From Neocallimastix lanati (nom. inval.) (taxonomy: Eukaryota > Neocallimastigomycota > Neocallimastigomycetes > Neocallimastigales > Neocallimastigaceae): a stretch of 25,000 nucleotides of DNA. The stretch spans positions 280,001-305,000 of the forward strand of contig JACVTC010000127.1 of assembly GCA_016946835.1 (NCBI GenBank). Direction: 5' to 3'. Below the pieces are notes generated by a model. It was given only the letters and a program-made list of their open reading frames with translations. It was not told where the DNA came from and made no database searches. Below, piece by piece: positions 1-8,421 of this stretch. Within the stretch, counting starts at the first letter, position 1, and each line of letters starts with the position of its first letter. Position numbers and translations under genes: made by a program.

Positions 1-1281
1 ATTCAGAGAAAGCTCAAATATACTATGCCCATGCCTTATTAGCCACCAAACAAAAGAAACAGATTGAAGAAGGATTAAATATATTTATGGAAATGTTAAA
101 AGAGAAAAAGGAGTATGTTCCTGCTCTTTATGTAAGTTTTATTTTTAATATATATATATTTATATATATATATTTTTAAAAGTTATAATAATAATAATTA
201 TAATGATAATAATGATAATAATGATAATAATATCAATATAACATATTACTAATATTTTTATATTTATCTCTCTATATTATATATTTATCTTTATTTATTT
301 ATTCATATATATATATATATATATATATAAATCTTTATCTATTTATCTAAATCTATATTATTTTTATATCTCTGTTATATAATTTATATATATATATATA
401 TATATTTTTTTATACCTATATATCTATATTTATATATATATATATATATATATTAGGGTTTAGCAACTGCGTATATGTTATTAAAGCAACCTCCAAGAGC
501 CAGAAATCAATTGAAGAGAGTAACAAAATTAGAATGGTCAGAAGAATTTTGTAATGAATTTGAAAAATCTTGGCTTCTCCTTGCTGATATATATATTAAG
601 GTAAATTGAAAGAGAAAATAAAAAAATAGTCTAAAAATATATATATATATATAAAATATAAAATAAAAAAAATAAAAAATTATATTTATATATATATATA
701 TATTAAAATATTCTTTTTTATTAATATATCTAAACAAAAAAAAAAAAAATCATTAAATAACAATAAATTTATCTATTCATTAATTATTTTAATAATGATG
801 ATTATTAATGATTTATTATATATTAAAAAAAAAATTTTTTTCATTTCATTTATTTATTTATTATTTAAAAAAAAAAAAAATAAATAAAAAAAAAATAATA
901 ATAATAATATTAATATTAATATTAATATTAATTAAATAATGCAATAAAGGGAGGTAAATTTGATTTAGCGACAGACTTACTAAAGAAAGTACTCTCCTAC
1001 AATAAATCATGTTTCCGAGCCTGGGAATATATGGGATTTATTATGGAGAAGGAAGCATCGTATGTGGATGCGGCCTATCACTATGAGAATGCATGGAAGT
1101 TAGTTCGAGAATCGAATCCCGCCATAGGATTTAAGTTAGCCTTTAACTACATGAAAGCCAATAAATTTGTAGATGCCGTCAACGTATGTAATAAGGTATT
1201 AAAAGTTTGGCCAGAATATCCAAAGATTCAAAAAGAGATATTAGAGCATGCCAGATATTCACTTAAAATTCCAATTCAAAA

Positions 1282-1285
<4 letters not shown>
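1..1285 (+). CDS. IFT139: IFT139/TTC21-family intraflagellar transport protein, C-terminal part (5' end outside window)
   Basis: Three exons, 1-131, 457-600 and 950-1285 (TAA stop), join in phase 0 to give 202 visible residues; the first complete codon starts at base 3. Exon 1 encodes a helical TPR segment with the stretch [13 protein letters not shown], and exon 2 contains [20 protein letters not shown]. Exon 3 holds two TPR-like units at about visible residues 114-149 ([15 protein letters not shown]...[10 protein letters not shown]) and 150-185 ([18 protein letters not shown]). It ends in a [13 protein letters not shown]-type tail. The [12 protein letters not shown] block and the YPKI..EILE.AR ending closely resemble the C-terminus of animal TTC21B. 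In that family the protein is a peripheral subunit of the IFT-A complex, which drives retrograde transport in cilia and flagella. That fits a fungus with flagellated zoospores. Full-length homologues exceed 1,300 residues, so most of the gene lies upstream. Exon 3 uses more G/C-ending codons than the rest of the window. Confidence 0.87.
132..456 (+). other. Spliceosomal intron in the IFT139 gene (phase 0)
   Basis: The donor GTAAGT follows the codon TAT at 129-131, and the acceptor ATTAG precedes GGTTTAGCA at 457. The 325-base intron is almost pure A/T, with (TA)n runs and (TAATGA)-like repeats. Splicing keeps one open frame across the join (PALY then GLATAY), which matches the TPR family pattern. 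Confidence 0.9.
601..949 (+). other. Spliceosomal intron in the IFT139 gene (phase 0)
   Basis: The donor GTAAAT follows the AAG codon at 598-600. The acceptor is AATAAAG at 943-949 with the exon starting GGAGGTAAATTT. The join reads DIYIK then GGKFDLA, a normal TPR helix pair. The 349-base intron has poly(A), (ATT)n and (TA)n tracts. There is no pyrimidine tract directly before the acceptor; the last 20 bases are A-rich, which is unusual for animals but recurs in the first intron of the forkhead gene here. Confidence 0.88.
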
Positions 1286-1315
<30 letters not shown>

Positions 1316-1316
1316 A

Positions 1317-1350
<34 letters not shown>

Positions 1351-2000
1351 GTAGTAATAATAATAAAATAAAAAAAAATAATAATAATAATATATATACA
1401 TTTTCATCAAAATCTACAATAATTTCTAATTATTAATATTTTAATTTTTAATTATCATTAATTTTTAATTTTAATTTGTATTTTAGTATTACAAAAAAGA
1501 AAAAATAGCATAAGTAAAAAATAATAATAATAAATATAAATAAAAAATAAAAATAGAAAATAAAAAAAAAAAAAAAATAAAATAAAATAAAATAAAATAA
1601 AATAAAAATCATTAGTATACAAAATAGCCTACAAATGAACATATAGTTAATAAATAAAATAATAATAGTAATAGTAATTTGTAATAAACTATAACTAATA
1701 ATTAATAGCATTAAATTTAATAAAATATAATAAAAAGAAAAATAAAAATAAAATATATTTATATACATACATATTAAAATAAAAATTCTTAAGTCATTAA
1801 TCATCAATTAATTAAATAATAATATATTTCAATAAAAAAAAAAAAAAAAAAAAATTATATATTTTTTTTCTTTTTTTTTTTTTTTTTTGTGTGTGTAATG
1901 GAATTAAATATGAATCAATAATAAAATAAAAATAAAAAATAAATTTCAAATCATTAAATAATATATAAATTAAAAAAATTTTCGAATAGTTTATTTCCAA
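1286..2000. other. Low-complexity 3' flank of IFT139, no gene seen
   Basis: A poly(A) run of roughly 29 bases starts at 1283, immediately at the IFT139 stop, and is followed by (TAA)n to about 1435. (AAAAT)n lies at 1577-1607 and poly(A)/poly(T) runs at 1833-1888. AATAAA hexamers are so common that no single polyadenylation site can be chosen. Open frames on the minus strand here consist of F, I, Y, L and K and are composition artefacts. Confidence 0.7.
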
Positions 2001-2044
2001 AATACTGGAAGTATGTACATATTATATTAGGGCATAATCCATTC

Positions 2045-2091
2045 CGAAACCATTATATATATATATATATATTAGGATATATTAGGTTTCG
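2045..2091. repeat. Stem-loop, 7-bp G/C-containing stem with (AT)n loop
   Basis: CGAAACC at 2045-2051 pairs exactly with GGTTTCG at 2085-2091. The 33-base loop is mainly (AT)n, which can itself fold. The G/C-bearing arms stand out in this background. Confidence 0.5.
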
Positions 2092-2178
2092 AAATATCTG
2101 AAAATATGTTTAAATGATAAGAGTTCATTCCTTTTTTTTACTATTAAATCCACCTTTCCTCCAAATAAAGTTTAAATA

Positions 2179-2200
2179 TCGCATTACAATATGAATGCGA
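2179..2200. repeat. Stem-loop, 7-bp perfect stem with 8-base loop
   Basis: TCGCATT at 2179-2185 and AATGCGA at 2194-2200 are perfect reverse complements around the loop ACAATATG. It lies 88 bases after the previous stem-loop in the same island. Confidence 0.55.
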
Positions 2201-2288
2201 AGTGTGGTATACTGATATGAATTAGGTGCCATTCGAGAAGTAAGAATTTTTATCATTGTAAAATATTCCAACTACTATTTTATTTGCA

Positions 2289-2340
2289 TTAACACTGGCA
2301 TTGGCATTGGCATTAGCATTAGTATTACAATTAGCATAAA
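2289..2340. repeat. Degenerate GGCATT/AGCATT hexamer tandem repeat
   Basis: Successive words GCATTA, GGCATT, GGCATT, AGCATT, AGTATT and AGCATA run in a 6-base period. They are much less AT-rich than other simple repeats in the window. Confidence 0.6.
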
Positions 2341-2370
2341 TATTAGCAACTAGCTTCATATAGTATTTTT

Positions 2371-3640
2371 TTTTTTAATTATTTTATTTTTTATATATAC
2401 ATATATTTATTATTATTTTAATTTTCATTTTTTTTTTTGCTTAAAAAAAAAAAAAGGTTCTTCTTCTCTCAGGTTCTTAATATTTTTTATTAAAAAGAAT
2501 TCTAAATTTACTTAATTTTTAAAATGAAATTTTAATATTAAAAAAATAATAAAAATGTTATTGTTATTAATATTATTGTTATTAAAGTTATAATATTTGG
2601 TTACCTAACATTTTTATTCGTTTATATATATATATAAAAAGTAAAAGCAAAAAGTATATAAAAGAAATTTATTCTTTTATATGGAAGACCTTTTAGATAC
2701 TAAAAACCTTTAATAAAAAAGTAAAAGACATATATGATAATGATAATGATAAAATAATAATAATAATAATAATAATGGATTCATTTATATTTTTTAAATT
2801 TTTTTTTTTTTTTTTTATTGAAATTTCAATTAAAAAAAAAAAAGGGCTATATATCATGATTTAAAATCATTTTATAAAAAAAAAAAATAAAATAAATAAA
2901 TAAAAATAAAAATAAGTAACTAAATATATGAATGTCATCTACTTTGCTAAGGCCTACCTAGAATATTTTCTTTTATTTATAAAATATATATATATATGGA
3001 ATACTATGATATATAATTTTTAAAAATTATTAATTTTTTATTTATTTGTTTTATTTGTTTTATATATTTATTTAAAATGTAAATACTTAACCCTTTTAAC
3101 ATTAAAAAAAATTTGAAACTAAAGAGAATATATAAATATATATATATACATAAATTATAATAAAACAAAAAACAAAAAACAAAAAAAATAAAATAAAATA
3201 AAATTAAAATACATAAATATAATAAGTAAATAATAATAAAAAGAGGAAGTTTTTATTTATAAAATATATTTATATTAATTAATTATATATAACTAATAAA
3301 AAAAAAATTATAAGATATTATATTAAAGAGTATTAAAAAAAATATATATATATATTATTGTACTTAATCTTTAGCTATATGAACTTTCTTTTTATTGTAT
3401 GTATGTATATTGTATTTTTTATTTTTATTTGCATTTATATATATATTTACAATGATTATTAATAAAATAAATAAGCATTAAGTAATAAGTTATTATTCAT
3501 AAATATATTTACGAAAATTTAAATAATGACTATTGATTGATAATAGAAATTAAAAGTTTAAAAAAAAAAAAAAAAAATTCCAATTTCTTGTAATAAAAAA
3601 TTAAGAAATTACTTTTAGATATAAGTTAGAAAAAAATCCA
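2371..3640. other. A/T filler, no gene seen
   Basis: Poly(A), poly(T), (TAA)n and (TA)n tracts with occasional words such as TACTTTGCTAAGGCCTACCTAG near 2940. No frame, RNA gene or mobile-element end could be supported. Confidence 0.6.
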
Positions 3641-3960
3641 AAAAGCTTTTCTTTGGCAGCATATTGGACTCAACCCCTGCTATACTATGCTACATCTTAA
3701 TCGTAGGCATTGATGCTATTATGTCTTCATGCTAATGATTACACTCACTTGGCCATTCGGATGCTCATAGTCAATGGAGATATATGTAGAAATGTATAGG
3801 GAGTACAGCCCTAGGCAGACATGTAACGATGCATGGAGGGGCGACGCTATGTTAGTATGTCAATAAATATCATACTTAACAATTATATCTGTTATGGTCA
3901 TAATTGGAGATGGGTATTCATTATGTATGTCTAAATTATTTATTATGGGTTAGAAACATA
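3641..3960. other. Near-normal-composition island, unassigned (possible ncRNA or gene relic)
   Basis: About 300 bases with balanced composition, for example GGAGGGGCGACGC around 3836-3847, sit in DNA that is otherwise nearly all A/T. All six frames have stops; the longest open stretches are about 30-50 codons, and none matches a family I recognise. A nested fold is possible at 3796-3850 (described separately). On the minus strand GGGTTGAGTCC (3666-3676) matches 9 of 11 positions of the tRNA-type B box. T runs follow beyond 3650 on that strand, as at a Pol III gene end, but no tRNA fold can be drawn. I looked for motifs of U1, U2, U4, U5, U6, U3, SRP, RNase P and RNase MRP RNAs and recognised none. 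Confidence 0.4.
3796..3850 (+). ncRNA. Possible nested stem structure inside the composition island
   Basis: Three sets of arms nest in order: ATAG (3796-3799) with CTAT (3847-3850), GCCCT (3808-3812) with GGGGC (3838-3842, one G-U pair), and CATG (3820-3823) with CATG (3832-3835). They would make an interrupted hairpin. Each helix alone is short, so this could be chance; the case rests on the nesting and on the unusual base composition. Confidence 0.25.
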
Positions 3961-4610
3961 CTTTTTAATTGAATTAAATTTATAAAATATAAAATAAAAA
4001 AGGTTAGAGTATTTATAATTTTTTTTTATTTTTATTTAGAAATAAAAATTATTAAAAAAGATTTAATACAAAATTAAAAATTTTAATATATATAAATATT
4101 TTTAATTATTTTTTTTTTAATTATAAAATTTCAAATTTAATTTCATTTTAATATACATGATAAATATGTTAAATATGTCATGAAAGAAACAAAAAAAAAG
4201 TTAAAACAAAAAACAAAAAACAAAAACAAAAACAAAATATATGAAAATAAACAGAAAAAAAAAATGAAAACAAATTAATAAAAAATAAACAAAAAAAAAA
4301 TAGAAATTAAACAAAAAGTAAACAAAAAAATAAATAATTAAAAACATTATAAAAATTAAAAATAATAACATTTTGTATAGAATTTAAAAATTTTATAAAA
4401 AAAGAAAAAGACAATTCTAATCATTAATAATATTATAATAATAATAATAATGAATAATTACATCATTTTCTTAATAGTAATAATAATGATAATAATGAAT
4501 AATAATTATTATAAATATTAATTATTATAAATAAATATACAAAATAAAAATGAACAAAATTTTTATACATTTTTATTTAATTTTATTTAATTCAATTAAT
4601 TTTTGCTTTT

Positions 4611-4679
4611 TTTCAGTTAATTATTTCTTTATTTATTATTTTTTTTTTTCAGTTAATTATTTCTTTATTTATTATTTTT
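4611..4679. repeat. 36-bp tandem duplication
   Basis: TTTCAGTTAATTATTTC followed by TTTATTTATTATTTTT occurs at 4611 and again at 4647, a 36-base period with about 1.9 copies. The copies appear identical apart from the length of the T run, which indicates a recent duplication. Confidence 0.75.
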
Positions 4680-4689
4680 CTAAATTAAA

Positions 4690-4985
4690 TTTAAATATTA
4701 TAAATTAAATAAATACATATATAATAAATACATATATATATAAATATATAAATATATATTAATAAATAATATTTATATATATAACTGCATAAATAAATAA
4801 ATAACTACATAAATATAAATATATGAATATATAAATAACTACATAACTACATAAATATATAAATATATAAATATATAAATAAATATATAATATTTAAATG
4901 CATAAATAAATATATAAATATATAAATATATAAATAAATATATATTTAAATACATAAATACATAAATATATAAATATATACATGA
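4690..4985. repeat. TATAAATA-type tandem repeat region with TAACTACATAAAT units
   Basis: Overlapping ATAAATATATAAAT units fill most of this block. ACTACATAA/ACTGCATAA words recur near 4784, 4802, 4837 and 4845. It is low complexity with partial periodicity. Confidence 0.55.
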
Positions 4986-5154
4986 ATAAGTAAATTATAT
5001 TTTTTATTAAAACAATTAAATGTTCTTGTTAATTAAATTGATTAAAATCAAATAAATAATAATAAATAATAAATAATAAATAATAAATAATAAATAAAGA
5101 AAAAACATTATAAAAATATTAATTTTAGGAAATAAAAAAATATAATAAAAAGTA

Positions 5155-5415
5155 AAAGATAATAATAATAAATAATAATAATAATAAAAGATAGTAATAA
5201 TAATAATAATAAAAAAAGATAATAATAATAATAAAATAATAATAATAAAAGTAAAAGATAGTAATAATAATAATAATAGTAATAAAATAATTATAATAAT
5301 AATAAAAGTAAAAGATAGTAATAATAATAATAATAAATAATAATAAAATAATAATAAAATAATAATAAAATAATAATAATAATTAATAAAATAATAATAA
5401 TAATTAATAAAAAAA
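5155..5415. repeat. (TAA)n array interspersed with GTAAAAGATAGTAATAA units
   Basis: (AATAAT)n tracts are punctuated by AAAAGTAAAAGAT at about 5150, 5249 and 5306. The last two are 57 bases apart and are followed by the same AGTAATAATAATAATAAT continuation. This suggests local duplication of a compound unit. Confidence 0.6.
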
Positions 5416-7129
5416 AAGATTCATTTAAAACATAAAAATGACTTTTATATATATAAAAATATAACTTTATTAATTAGTATAAAATTATAAAATTTAAAAA
5501 AAAATAAAAAACGATTAAAAATTTATAATAAATAAAGTTTTCATTTTTTTTTTGACTTTTTATCGAATACTTAAAAAAAAAGGGAAAATACCTTTTTTTT
5601 AAAAAAAAAAAATATACATATAGATATTGTTATAATTGTAAAAATAAAAATGTTATTCTACAACTAAATAAAAATATACAACAAAATATATAAAATTAGA
5701 TAATTTAATGAATGATATCAATAAATTGAATATAATCATATTCCAACATGTGTATTTAATTATTAATTAGGCTTTTGATGTTATATATATATATATAAAC
5801 ATATTTTATTTTTTTAACTAATTTAATTTTATTAGGGAATATTTCAATATTATGAGAATTTTCAAAATTAATTAATTAATTAATTAATAATAATAATACT
5901 ACTATTTTTTTTATTTATTTTAATGGTTTATTTTTAATTTTTGTTTTAATTCATAATATTCAAATATCTCTATATATCATATATCTCTAGTATAAATTCA
6001 TTATATTCATATATCTCTAATATACTTTATATATATATATATAGTTGAGGGTAATTAAAGAAAAAATAAATAAGATGTTTATAATAACAAAAGAAAAAGA
6101 AAAAGAAAAAGAAAAAGTAAAAAAAAAAGAAAATGAATAAAAAGAATAGAAAAAAATTTTATTAATTAATAATATAAATATTAAAATTAAATTTAAAACT
6201 AAAAATAAAAAAAAAAAAGAAAATGGATATTCTAATTAATAATAAAGAAATATAATTCATATAATTTTGAAAATTAAGAAATATAATAATGAAAATAAAT
6301 AAATATTAGTAAATGATGACAATTAAAAAAAAAAATAAAAGTATTAAATATAGTAAGGATATAGAAGGTTTTTACTATTACTATTTTTTTTTTTTTTTTA
6401 ATTATAATTTTTATAAAAAAAGTTATATTGATCTTTGTGTATAAATATATTTTGCGAAATAGGAATCATATCATAAAGTTTTTTTTTTTTTTTTTTTTTT
6501 TTTTAATTCAATCGAGCAGTAAAAGAAAAGAAATAAAAGTTAATTTTAATTAAATCTAATTAATATAATCTAAAAAATAAAAAAAAAAAAAATTTAACTC
6601 CGATAATTACTTTAAAGTTTAGCCTTTTTAATTATTTATTATTATTTTTTTAAATATTGTTTTTTATTAAAAAAAATTTTTTTTTATTTATATTTATTTC
6701 AATAAATTTAAAAAAAAATTTTTTTTTTTATATATATTTATTTCAATAAATTAGATTATATAGATATACTTTGACATAACTTTTTTTTTTTTTTTTTTTT
6801 TTACCACTCTTTTATTTATTGGTTAATGTTTATTATTATTATAATTTATATATATTTACATTTCATATGTAAAATTTTTAATTAATAAACTTTTATTTTC
6901 TAATTCAATTACGCTTAAGATATATATTCATAAAGGTTCACCAATAGTAAAAAAGAATGTTAATTGATTGTTTTACCTCCCGTTGTAATATAAATCATAA
7001 TAACTTTATTTTTTTTTTAATAAAATAAAATAAAATAAAATGAATATATTTTTAAAACATTGAAAGCTATAAAAATATATATAGTTCATATTATATATAT
7101 AATACAATATATAATTAAATATTAATTTG

Positions 7130-7210
7130 TTATTATTTATTTTAATATTTCGAGAGAATATACTTTTTTTTTTTTACGCTGTTCTCTCGAAATATTAAAA
7201 TAAATAATAA
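7130..7210. repeat. Perfect 29-bp inverted repeat (long hairpin)
   Basis: The left arm at 7130-7158 ends in TTTCGAGAGAA. The right arm at 7182-7210 begins TTCTCTCGAAA and is its exact reverse complement over all 29 positions; pairing stops at the next base on each side. The 23-base loop contains a T run and ACGCTG. The arms include the CGAGAG/CTCTCG core, so this is not a trivial A/T palindrome. It could be a short foldback element or the source of a hairpin RNA. No target-site duplication is clear. Confidence 0.85.
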
Positions 7211-7743
7211 GTATATTAAAAAAATATTATAATATATCTTTTTAATTATTATTTTTCAATTTTTTAGGGTATATATTGTTGTATGCTATTATTTAGAAAA
7301 GACTGTATATAATACTTTTTTTTTTGTGATGTCATCTAATTTTAATTATAAGAATTATTAAAAGGCTTCGATAATTATACAATAAAAAAGAATAAAAAAA
7401 AATATTATCATATATATCATATATTATTATTTGAGAAATCAATAAACCTAATAAACCTAATAAATATATTAAAATTATAATAAATAGTAAAAAGTACTTT
7501 ATATATATGCATATCAATATATGAAGAAAGTAAAAAAAAAAAAAAAAAAAAAAAAATAAATTTAAATTCTATTAATATATTTTAATTAATTAAATTACAT
7601 ATTATTTTCTTTATTATAATTTAATTAAAAAGATAAAAAATATATAAAAAATATAAAATATTAATATATAAACAATTAAATATTTATTTATTTTTTTTTT
7701 TGAATGTGTCATTGATAATGAATTAATTAATTTATAGTATCAC

Positions 7744-7773
<30 letters not shown>
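7744..7773. repeat. (AAAAC)n pentamer microsatellite
   Basis: About six consecutive AAAAC units, followed by A-rich DNA with further CAAAAAAA words to about 7808. Confidence 0.75.
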
Positions 7774-7774
<1 letters not shown>

Positions 7775-7813
7775 ATAATGAAAAAAAAAAAAACAAAAAA
7801 ACAAAAAAATAAA

Positions 7814-7851
7814 TCTCTATTGATTTATAATTAATTATTAATTAATAGAGA
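7814..7851. repeat. 38-bp imperfect palindrome
   Basis: TCTCTATT at 7814-7821 pairs with AATAGAGA at 7844-7851, and the inner bases continue pairing around an ATAATTAATTAT centre. Only two mismatched pairs interrupt a palindrome with no loop. It lies about 0.6 kb from the 29-bp inverted repeat. Confidence 0.75.
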
Positions 7852-8405
7852 CTATATAATACTAATATGTAAAATTTAATTTTATTCCTTTTTTCCTTTT
7901 CCTTTTCTTTTATTTCATATCATTTCCTATTATTTCTGTTTTTATTTTATTGTGATTTCATTTCTTTTTCTATTATATATTGTTATTTTTCTTTCTTTTT
8001 TTTTTTTTTTTTTTTTTTTTATTTTTAATTTTCAATTATCAATTTTATTTTATTTTATTTTTTATTATTATTTAATTCAAATATAAATATATTTTTAATT
8101 ATTATTTCATTTTATATAAAAAATTATTTATTAATTATTAATAAATTTAATATATTAGTATCAATCAACTAAATATAACAATTAAATAAAATATTTGTAT
8201 TTAATTATTATATTTAATAGATTTATTTATTTTTCATTTTTATTTATATATATTTTCATTAAATATTTTTTACTCATTCATTTATTAAATATATAAATCA
8301 ATCAAATTAATAAAAAAAAAAAGTAAACAATTTTAATTTAATAAATTTAGTATAATTAAAAATTAAAGTTTAATTAAAATGATGAAAATAAGACCATAAT
8401 TATTC

Positions 8406-8421
8406 ATTCTTATATAAGAAT
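8406..8421. repeat. 16-bp perfect palindrome
   Basis: ATTCTTATATAAGAAT is its own reverse complement. In DNA of this composition short palindromes of this kind are expected now and then. Confidence 0.5.

Larger units (their letters stand above)
2001..2370. other. Less AT-rich intergenic island of unknown function
   Basis: This stretch is visibly more complex than its surroundings and contains normal-looking words such as GGCATAATCCATTCCGAAACC and GCGAAGTGTGGTATACTG. It has two stem-loops (listed separately) and a GGCATT hexamer run. I see no open frame longer than a few dozen codons, no tRNA T-loop and no recognised RNA family signature. It may be an untranslated or non-coding transcript, a regulatory region or the remains of an old insertion. 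Confidence 0.4.
3961..7129. other. A/T filler with simple repeats, no gene seen
   Basis: Contains (AAAAAC)n near 4204-4235, a 36-bp duplication at 4611-4679, TATAAATA-type repeats at about 4690-4985, (TAA)n-based arrays at 5155-5415 and a T run of about 26 bases at 6479-6504. I found no frame or RNA gene. Slightly more complex words near 6430-6480 and 6930-6990 gave nothing identifiable. Confidence 0.6.

Noticed and set aside
507-737. Minus-strand 76-codon frame over IFT139 exon 2 and intron 2
   Set aside because: Antisense to a supported exon and mostly F/I/Y from the intron's TA repeats.
1448-2000. Minus-strand frames rich in F, I, L and Y that look like membrane proteins
   Set aside because: Translation of A/T homopolymers and TAA repeats; no family motif, and codon use reflects composition only.
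2115-2215. Possible box C/D small nucleolar RNA (ATGATAA and CTGA words)
   Set aside because: The C-box word deviates from consensus and no terminal stem joins the flanks.
3666-3676. tRNA-like T-loop/B-box word GGGTTGAGTCC on the minus strand
   Set aside because: The flanking bases do not form the T stem or an acceptor stem, so no tRNA gene is called; kept only as a weak Pol III hint.
3690-3850. Ankyrin-like words (for example DYTHLAIR) in a frame of the 3.7-kb island
   Set aside because: Interrupted by several stops and too short to separate from chance; no repeat unit can be aligned.
5155-5415. CRISPR-like alternation of GTAAAAGATAG units and spacers
   Set aside because: The 'spacers' are (TAA)n, unit spacing is irregular, and the host is a eukaryote; it is a compound microsatellite.
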